Source of the DNA: Kribbella kalugense
Lineage (GTDB): Bacteria; Actinomycetota; Actinomycetes; Propionibacteriales; Kribbellaceae
NCBI RefSeq assembly: GCF_004365875.1
Contig: NZ_SODF01000002.1
Span: forward strand, 1,612,001 to 1,676,000
Length of the DNA stretch: 64,000 nt
Direction of reading: 5' to 3'
Made by a program: the position numbers and the translations under genes. Of this stretch, positions 59,193 through 64,000 are shown piece after piece (the first letter of the stretch is position 1; each line of letters begins with the position of its first letter). The notes under the pieces were generated by a model that saw only the letters and a program-made list of their open reading frames with translations, was not told where the DNA came from and did no database searches.

Positions 59193-60536
59193 CTATCTGT
59201 TGGCTGCTTCGTAGAGGACGTCGTACAGGACATGACGGTCGAGGAGGTTGCCCTGGGGCTGGAGCCAGGCGGTGAGGTCGGCGGCCGCGGATTGTCCGGC
59301 CAGGCAGGTGACGGCCACGTCGGCGGACCCGGCCGTGACGATGCCGCCTTGACCGTCGACCGGCGGTAGTACGACGAGGAAGCCCTGGACCGTGGCGGCT
59401 TCCAGGAAGTTCTGCCAGGCGGTGATCGCGGTGCTCAGGGCGGGACTGCCACCGAAGGGCTGTCCGTCGCGTAGGAGTGAGCCGTAGCCGTCGATCGAGT
59501 ACGTGCCGGGCGGGCCGACGATCGACGCGACCACGGCGACCCGGGAGCCCGCGATCAGCAGGTGATCGATGGTGACGCCGCCGATCCGCGGATTGTGGAC
59601 CAGTTTCGCGGCCGGCAGCACCGACAGCACACCCTCGAGGATGCGTCCGGTCCGGCGGGTCCGCAGTACGTCCGAAGGCGCGAGCGGCGGCGTCCGCCCG
59701 TCGTTGATCAGCGGCTCACCCGGCCGGCCCCAGACGTTGGAGTCGTACGCGGCCTGCTTGTCGATCGCCTGGTCCAGTTCGCGCGCGACCGACCAGCGCC
59801 AGGTCGTCAGCCGGACCAGCACGAAGCCGCCGATCGCGACATACAGCACGACCCGCGCGGCGGTGTTCAGCTCCGAGTTGCCGAGCACGAGCGCCGCGAC
59901 GAACGCGATCGCGACCAGTACCCCGACCCGGCTCAACAGCCGGCCGAACGGTACGCGTGCACGCCAAGGTCGCGGCAGGCCGGCGACGCCCAGGCAGAGC
60001 AAGGGGATGCCGTAGAGAAGGTTCTTCGGACTCGTGACGGCGACCGCCAGCACGGGGCCGATGACCACGATCAGCCACGCGACGAGCAGCACGAGCGAGA
60101 CCACTCGCCACCGCCCGAACCGCGGTACGACGCGCACCGGTCCTTGCGGCTCACTCGGGGCCGGACCAGTCGGTGGAGGATCGGTCCGAGGCGCGTCGGC
60201 GCGCGGCGGAGGGTCTCGGGGCGGTGGGTCCCGCGGCGGCGGATCGCGAGGCGGAGGGTCCTGGCGCGGCGGCGTGTACGTCGTGTTCCCGCCGTACCCG
60301 GGATCCGGCCGCGGCGGCGTGGTCCGGGTCTGCCCGGCGAGCTCCCGGTCGTACGCGGTGCGCTTCGCCGGATCGCCCAGCGTCGTCCACGCCTCCTGCA
60401 CGAGCCGGAACAGCGCAGCGTTGCCGCCCTGGTCCGGATGCACCTGGCGGACCAGCTTCCGGTAGGCGCTCTTGATCTCGGCGGTCGTCGCCGTCCGATC
60501 GACGTTCAGCACCTCGTAGTGGTTGGAACCGCTCAC
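59193..60536 (-). CDS. J-domain membrane protein with NERD-like C-terminal domain
   Basis: A 447-residue protein. Residues 1-67 form a DnaJ domain with the HPD motif (LVRQVHPDQGGN), implying recruitment of DnaK. A Pro-rich linker with DPPPR repeats (about 80-130) follows, then about four transmembrane helices (about 145-260). A soluble C-terminal domain (KLVHNPRIGGVTIDHLLIAGSR, GFLVVLPPVDGQGG) resembles NERD nuclease-related domains but lacks the usual acidic core. GTG 60536 is used with CGGAGG upstream; the longer frame adds an unrelated tail. Confidence 0.8.
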   Translation of the reverse strand: MSGSNHYEVLNVDRTATTAEIKSAYRKLVRQVHPDQGGNAALFRLVQEAWTTLGDPAKRTAYDRELAGQTRTTPPRPDPGYGGNTTYTPPRQDPPPRDPPPRDPPPRDPPPRADAPRTDPPPTGPAPSEPQGPVRVVPRFGRWRVVSLVLLVAWLIVVIGPVLAVAVTSPKNLLYGIPLLCLGVAGLPRPWRARVPFGRLLSRVGVLVAIAFVAALVLGNSELNTAARVVLYVAIGGFVLVRLTTWRWSVARELDQAIDKQAAYDSNVWGRPGEPLINDGRTPPLAPSDVLRTRRTGRILEGVLSVLPAAKLVHNPRIGGVTIDHLLIAGSRVAVVASIVGPPGTYSIDGYGSLLRDGQPFGGSPALSTAITAWQNFLEAATVQGFLVVLPPVDGQGGIVTAGSADVAVTCLAGQSAAADLTAWLQPQGNLLDRHVLYDVLYEAANR

Positions 60537-60566
60537 GCCCCAGCACCTCCGCGACGACTCATAACG

Positions 60567-60604
60567 CACTCAGGGCCAGCCACCGAAGTGACTGGCCCTG
60601 AGTG
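60567..60604 (-). terminator. Terminator after tRNA-Pro
   Basis: A perfect 13-bp stem, CACTCAGGGCCAG (60567-60579) with CTGGCCCTGAGTG (60592-60604) and a 12-nt loop, directly after the tRNA-Pro 3' end on the minus strand and before the J-domain gene. Confidence 0.85.
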
Positions 60605-60605
60605 T

Positions 60606-60682
<77 letters not shown>

Positions 60683-60706
60683 AGGTCGCGAGTAGCTTAC
60701 ATGGGC

Positions 60707-61642
60707 TCAGCGTCCGGACGAAATCGGATTGATCCGTGGGACGAGGGTGAGCAAAGTCGCCTCCGGCCGGCAGGCGAACCGGACCGGCGCGTACGGCGAC
60801 GTGCCGAGGCCGGCCGACACGTGCAGGGCGGCCTGACGGCCGTCGTACCCCCAGGTGGACAGGCCTTTCACCCGCGACGTGTCCAGGTCGCAATTGGTCA
60901 CGAGCGCGCCGTAGAACGGCACCGCCAGCTGACCGCCGTGCGTGTGACCGGCCAGGACCAGGGGATAGCCGTCGCCGACGAACCCGTTCAGGACCCGTTG
61001 GTACGGCGCGTGCGTGACGCCGATCGACAGGTCCGCCGTCGGGTCCACCTCGCCCGCAACCTCGTCGTACCGGTCGCGCTTGATGTGCGGGTCGTCGGTG
61101 CCGGCGAAGTCGAGGTGCAGGCCGTTGACCTTGAGGGTGGCCTTGGCGTTGTTCAGGTCGGTCCAGCCCGCCCCGGTGAACGCGCGGCGCATCTCCTCGT
61201 ACGGCAGGTCGGGACCGTGCGGCTTGTGACGCTGCTTGTGGGCGGGCAGCAGGTACTTGCCCGGGTTCTTGAAGTGCGGCTTCCAGTAGTCGTTGGAGCC
61301 GAACACGAACACACCCGGCAGATCCAGCAGATCGCCGTACGCACGGAGCAGCGGGCGAACCGAGTCCTCGTGGGAGAGGTTGTCGCCGGTGTTGACGATC
61401 ATGTCGGGCTCGAGCGCGGCAAGATCGTTGACCCAGCGGATCTTCTTCTCCTGGGTGGGCCACAGGTGCAGGTCGGACAGGTGCAGCACCTTCAGCGGCG
61501 CGGTCCCCTCCGGCAGCACCGGCACCGTGACTCTGCGCAGTGTGAACCAGCGCACCTCGATCGCGGCCGAGTAGGCGACGCAGGCAGCACCTACGGCACC
61601 CACGACGCCCGTAGTCTTCAGGGCGGTCCTGGCGATACTCAT
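60707..61642 (-). CDS. Membrane-anchored metallophosphoesterase
   Basis: A 311-residue calcineurin-like phosphoesterase with one N-terminal membrane helix (about 8-28). The metal-binding motifs are LHLSDLHLWPTQ (D-x-H), VNTGDNLSHE (GD), GSNDYW (GNxx variant: N-D), GVTHAP and LAGHTHGGQ (GHxH). It matches the YaeI/YkuE-type family acting on phosphodiesters or lipid A precursors; the substrate here is unknown. ATG 61642 is preferred to TTG 61660. It diverges from the GatB/YqeY gene over 20 bp. Confidence 0.9.
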   Translation of the reverse strand: MSIARTALKTTGVVGAVGAACVAYSAAIEVRWFTLRRVTVPVLPEGTAPLKVLHLSDLHLWPTQEKKIRWVNDLAALEPDMIVNTGDNLSHEDSVRPLLRAYGDLLDLPGVFVFGSNDYWKPHFKNPGKYLLPAHKQRHKPHGPDLPYEEMRRAFTGAGWTDLNNAKATLKVNGLHLDFAGTDDPHIKRDRYDEVAGEVDPTADLSIGVTHAPYQRVLNGFVGDGYPLVLAGHTHGGQLAVPFYGALVTNCDLDTSRVKGLSTWGYDGRQAALHVSAGLGTSPYAPVRFACRPEATLLTLVPRINPISSGR

Positions 61643-61662
61643 TTCACCAGCCTGCCACAATC

Positions 61663-62136
61663 ATGGTCATGTCCAACTCCGGAATGAAGCAGCGCCTGCA
61701 CGACGACATGACCGCCGCCCTGAAGGCGCGCGACGAGATTCGCAAGTCGACCCTGCGGATGGCGCTCACCGCGGTCACGAAGGCGGAGGTGGCCGGCAAG
61801 GAGGCCCGCGAGCTCAGCGACACCGAGATCATCGACGTCCTCGGCTCCGAGGCGAAGAAGCGCCGCGAGTCGGTCGTCGCGTACCGCGAGGCCGGCCGCG
61901 CCGAGCTCGCCGACAAGGAACAGGCCGAGGCGGACATCCTGGCCGAGTACCTGCCCGAGCAGCTCACCGAGGACGAGATCAAGGCCCTCGTCACCGAGAC
62001 CATCGCCGCCACCGGCGCGGCCGAGCTCGGCCCCCGCGGCATCGGCAAGGTGATGGGCGCCCTCCAGCCCAAGGTCAAGGGCAAGGCCGACGGCGGCATC
62101 GTCTCCGCCGAAGTGAAACGCCAGCTAGGCGCCTGA
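61663..62136 (+). CDS. GatB/YqeY domain protein
   Basis: A 157-residue helical protein of the YqeY family, related to the C-terminal domain of GatB. MKQRLHDDMTAALKARDEIRKSTLRM, AKKRRESVVAYREAGRAELADKEQAEADIL and LPEQLTEDEI are diagnostic. The exact role is unclear; in many bacteria it lies near rpsU or dnaG. ATG 61663 or 61669 starts the protein. It is followed by a strong terminator and the convergent penicillin-binding protein gene. Confidence 0.9.
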   Translation: MVMSNSGMKQRLHDDMTAALKARDEIRKSTLRMALTAVTKAEVAGKEARELSDTEIIDVLGSEAKKRRESVVAYREAGRAELADKEQAEADILAEYLPEQLTEDEIKALVTETIAATGAAELGPRGIGKVMGALQPKVKGKADGGIVSAEVKRQLGA

Positions 62137-62141
62137 AAAAC

Positions 62142-62173
62142 AAGTGCCCTCGTCCGCTTGGACGAGGGCACTT
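62142..62173. terminator. Bidirectional terminator between GatB/YqeY and PBP genes
   Basis: A 14-bp perfect stem, AAGTGCCCTCGTCC (62142-62155) with GGACGAGGGCACTT (62160-62173), and a GCTT loop, followed by TCGTTT. A-rich sequence on the left gives T residues for the opposite strand, so it serves both converging genes. Confidence 0.92.
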
Positions 62174-62180
62174 TCGTTTG

Positions 62181-64000
62181 TCAGCCGTGGCCGCGTCCGC
62201 CGCAGTTGGGGTACTTCGGGTTCCAGGGCGGGCAGTTCGGGTTGATCGTCGTACCCCCGCCCGGCGGTTTGGTCGTGTTCTGCGGAGGCTTCGGCGTGTT
62301 CGGCTGACCCTTCTTGCTGCCGTTGGAGACGTAGATCGTCACCAGTGAGCCGTCAGGCGCGCCGTCGCGTTGCCGCGGGTCGGTATAGGCGACGGTACCG
62401 GCGGTCTCCTCGGAGTTCACCGTGCCGGAGGCGACCGTGACGTCGAAGCCGGCCTGGCGGAGCTTGTTGGCGGCGTCGTCGGGGTTCATGCCGTTGACGA
62501 ACGGGAGACTCTTCACGTCGCCGCGCTGGATCTTGTCCGACGGCGCGACGAAGTGCGTGGTCGGGTAGCCCTGCAGAGCGGCCTTCATCGCGGCCTCCCA
62601 GATCGGACCGGCGGTGCCTGAACCCGTCGGGTCGTTGATCCCGTGGCCGTTCAGGGTCTGACCCTGCAGCGGCCTGTAGGGCAGCGATGCGTCGGCCACC
62701 GTGGCGGCCGCGGCGAGCCTGGTCGAGTAGCCGGCGTACCAGACTGCCTTGGCCTCGTTGATCGTTCCGGTCTTGCCGGCGAGGTCGCTCTTGCCGAACT
62801 TCAGCTTGCCGCCGGTGCCGGCCGGCTCCATCACCTGGTGCAGAACCGCGTTGACGCCGTCGGCGACTTCCTGCGACAGCGCCTGCTTGCAGTCCGCCCC
62901 GGGGATGCTGACCGACTTGCCTGCCGAGTCCTTGACCGAGGTGACCACCCACGGCTTGCAGTACATGCCGCGTGCGGCGAAGGCGGCGTACGCGCCGGCC
63001 AGCTGCAGCGGCGTGACCAGGTCCACGCCCAGCGTCATCGACGGGACCTGCTGAAGCGGCTGGAGCGACTGGGCGTTGTACATCCCCAGGGAGGACGCGA
63101 TCTTGGCGATCGGGCACAGGCCTACCCGCTGCGAGAGCTGCAGGAAGTAGGTGTTGGTCGACTTCTGCGCCGCCTGGATCATCGTCGGGTCCGCGACGTT
63201 CTTGGTCGAGTTCTGCGGGTCGTAAGGGCTGATGATCTTGTAGGGCCCGTTACAGGTGCTGAAGGTCTGGCCGGTCAGGTGCAGCGGGCTGGGCGAGTTG
63301 ATCTTGTAGGTGAGCGGGATGCCCTTCTGGATCGCGGCCGCGATCGTGAACGCCTTCATCGTCGAGCCGTTCTGGAACCCGCCGTACCCGCCCGCGTAGG
63401 TCTTCGGGGCGTTGTAGTTGTACGCCGTTTGCCCGCGCTTGCTGCCGTACTTCCGGCTCTGCGCCATCGCCTTCACCAGGCCGGTCCCGGGCTCGACGAT
63501 CGTGATCGCCGCGATCGCCTGGTCGGTAGCCTTCGCGTGCGTGTCGATCGAGCGCTGCGCGTCGGCCTGGATCTTCGGGTCGAGCGACGTCCTGATCGTC
63601 AGGCCGGCGGTCTTCAGGTAGTTGGCGCGGTCGGTCTTCGTCTTCCCGAACGCCGCGTTGTTCTCGAGCTCGGAAACGACGTACTCGCAGTAGAACGGGT
63701 ACGGGCCGTTGCCGCAGCCGAGCTTGTTGGAGCGAACCTTGTTGGGGTCGATGACCGGGGTCTTCAGCGCCGAGTTGGCCTGCGCCACCGAGATGACGTG
63801 CAGCTCGAGCATCCGCTTGATCACCACGTCGCGACGTTCCTTGGCGCGGTTGGCGTTGTTCGTCGGGTCGTAGCCGGTCGGGTTCTTCACCAGGCCGGCC
63901 AGCATCGCGGCCTGCGGGAGGGTGAGCTGGGAGGCGTTCACCGAGAAGTAGTGCTGGGCCGCGGCCTGGATGCCCCAAGCGCCGTCACCGAAGTTGGCGA
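62181..64000 (-). CDS. Class A penicillin-binding protein (transglycosylase-transpeptidase), 5' partial
   Basis: The C-terminal 606 residues of a bifunctional peptidoglycan synthase; the 5' end lies beyond base 64000. The visible transglycosylase end is LTLPQAAMLAGLVKNPTGYDP. The transpeptidase domain has STMK (GSTMKAFTIA) with the active-site Ser, the SxN motif STN and KTGT (LAGKTGTINEA). A PASTA-like domain (LPFVNGMNPDDAANKLRQAGF) follows, then a Pro/Gly/Asn-rich tail with CPPWNPKYPNCGG. It acts at the cell surface. Frame and stop (62181) are clear. Confidence 0.95.
   Translation of the reverse strand, partial: ANFGDGAWGIQAAAQHYFSVNASQLTLPQAAMLAGLVKNPTGYDPTNNANRAKERRDVVIKRMLELHVISVAQANSALKTPVIDPNKVRSNKLGCGNGPYPFYCEYVVSELENNAAFGKTKTDRANYLKTAGLTIRTSLDPKIQADAQRSIDTHAKATDQAIAAITIVEPGTGLVKAMAQSRKYGSKRGQTAYNYNAPKTYAGGYGGFQNGSTMKAFTIAAAIQKGIPLTYKINSPSPLHLTGQTFSTCNGPYKIISPYDPQNSTKNVADPTMIQAAQKSTNTYFLQLSQRVGLCPIAKIASSLGMYNAQSLQPLQQVPSMTLGVDLVTPLQLAGAYAAFAARGMYCKPWVVTSVKDSAGKSVSIPGADCKQALSQEVADGVNAVLHQVMEPAGTGGKLKFGKSDLAGKTGTINEAKAVWYAGYSTRLAAAATVADASLPYRPLQGQTLNGHGINDPTGSGTAGPIWEAAMKAALQGYPTTHFVAPSDKIQRGDVKSLPFVNGMNPDDAANKLRQAGFDVTVASGTVNSEETAGTVAYTDPRQRDGAPDGSLVTIYVSNGSKKGQPNTPKPPQNTTKPPGGGTTINPNCPPWNPKYPNCGGRGHG

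Noticed and set aside
61663..62136. Assigning the GatB/YqeY protein as an amidotransferase subunit
   Set aside because: It is only the 157-residue tail-like domain; it has no catalytic GatB part and no gatA/gatC neighbour.

Overview
The window is high-GC actinomycete chromosome with strong third-position GC, GTG starts and many ATGA/GTGA gene overlaps. The block dnaX-ybaB-recR-DUF5063 followed by aspartate kinase and asd is typical of the origin-proximal part of actinobacterial chromosomes. A Nocardioidaceae/Kribbella-like organism is my best guess, by inference only.

Bases 1-9.5 kb are the right part of an actinomycete integrative and conjugative element (AICE). In order it carries a TraB/FtsK-type DNA translocase (cut by the window edge), a repeat-rich clt-like spacer, three small accessory genes, a prim-pol replication protein, a DUF3631 helicase-like protein whose 3' end holds nine GGGACGG repeats, an excisionase and a tyrosine integrase. 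Between the integrase and the target tRNA-Ser(GGA) sits a more AT-rich two-gene cargo (HExxH metalloprotein plus small membrane-associated protein), bracketed by two copies of the integrase-tail terminator.

9.6-31 kb is mostly core: GNAT, LLM oxidoreductase, 4.5S SRP RNA, nadE, a MarR/SRPBCC pair divergent from an acyl-CoA ligase, a nucleotidyltransferase, dnaX with an unusually long Gly/Ala-rich tau region, ybaB, recR, a DUF5063 protein, a PH-like membrane protein and a Ser/Thr kinase sharing the same C-terminal module, dinB next to a SOS box, an MFS exporter, an ArsR/DHFR-like pair, and the lysC-asd operon. Three DnaA-box-like 9-mers lie around ybaB-recR.

33.2-49.3 kb is one long, tightly overlapping (+) strand operon for a cell-surface polysaccharide. 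It contains an ABC-2 exporter (Wzm/Wzt type), five glycosyltransferase-like proteins, an acyltransferase, and all five enzyme families needed to turn UDP-GlcNAc into UDP-2,3-diacetamido-2,3-dideoxy-mannuronic acid. It is preceded by about 1.2 kb with no convincing gene.

49.3-64 kb holds a secreted beta-propeller-like protein, an NAD-linked cluster (variant NAD kinase + SPFH/band-7 protein, divergent from an NrtR-type NUDIX regulator with two perfect palindromes between them), a PfkB kinase, a secreted alpha/beta hydrolase, a CoA transferase (scoAB), a TPR protein, a CBM9-like protein, a J-domain/NERD-like membrane protein, tRNA-Pro(CGG), a metallophosphoesterase, a GatB/YqeY protein and the C-terminal part of a class A penicillin-binding protein that runs off the right edge.
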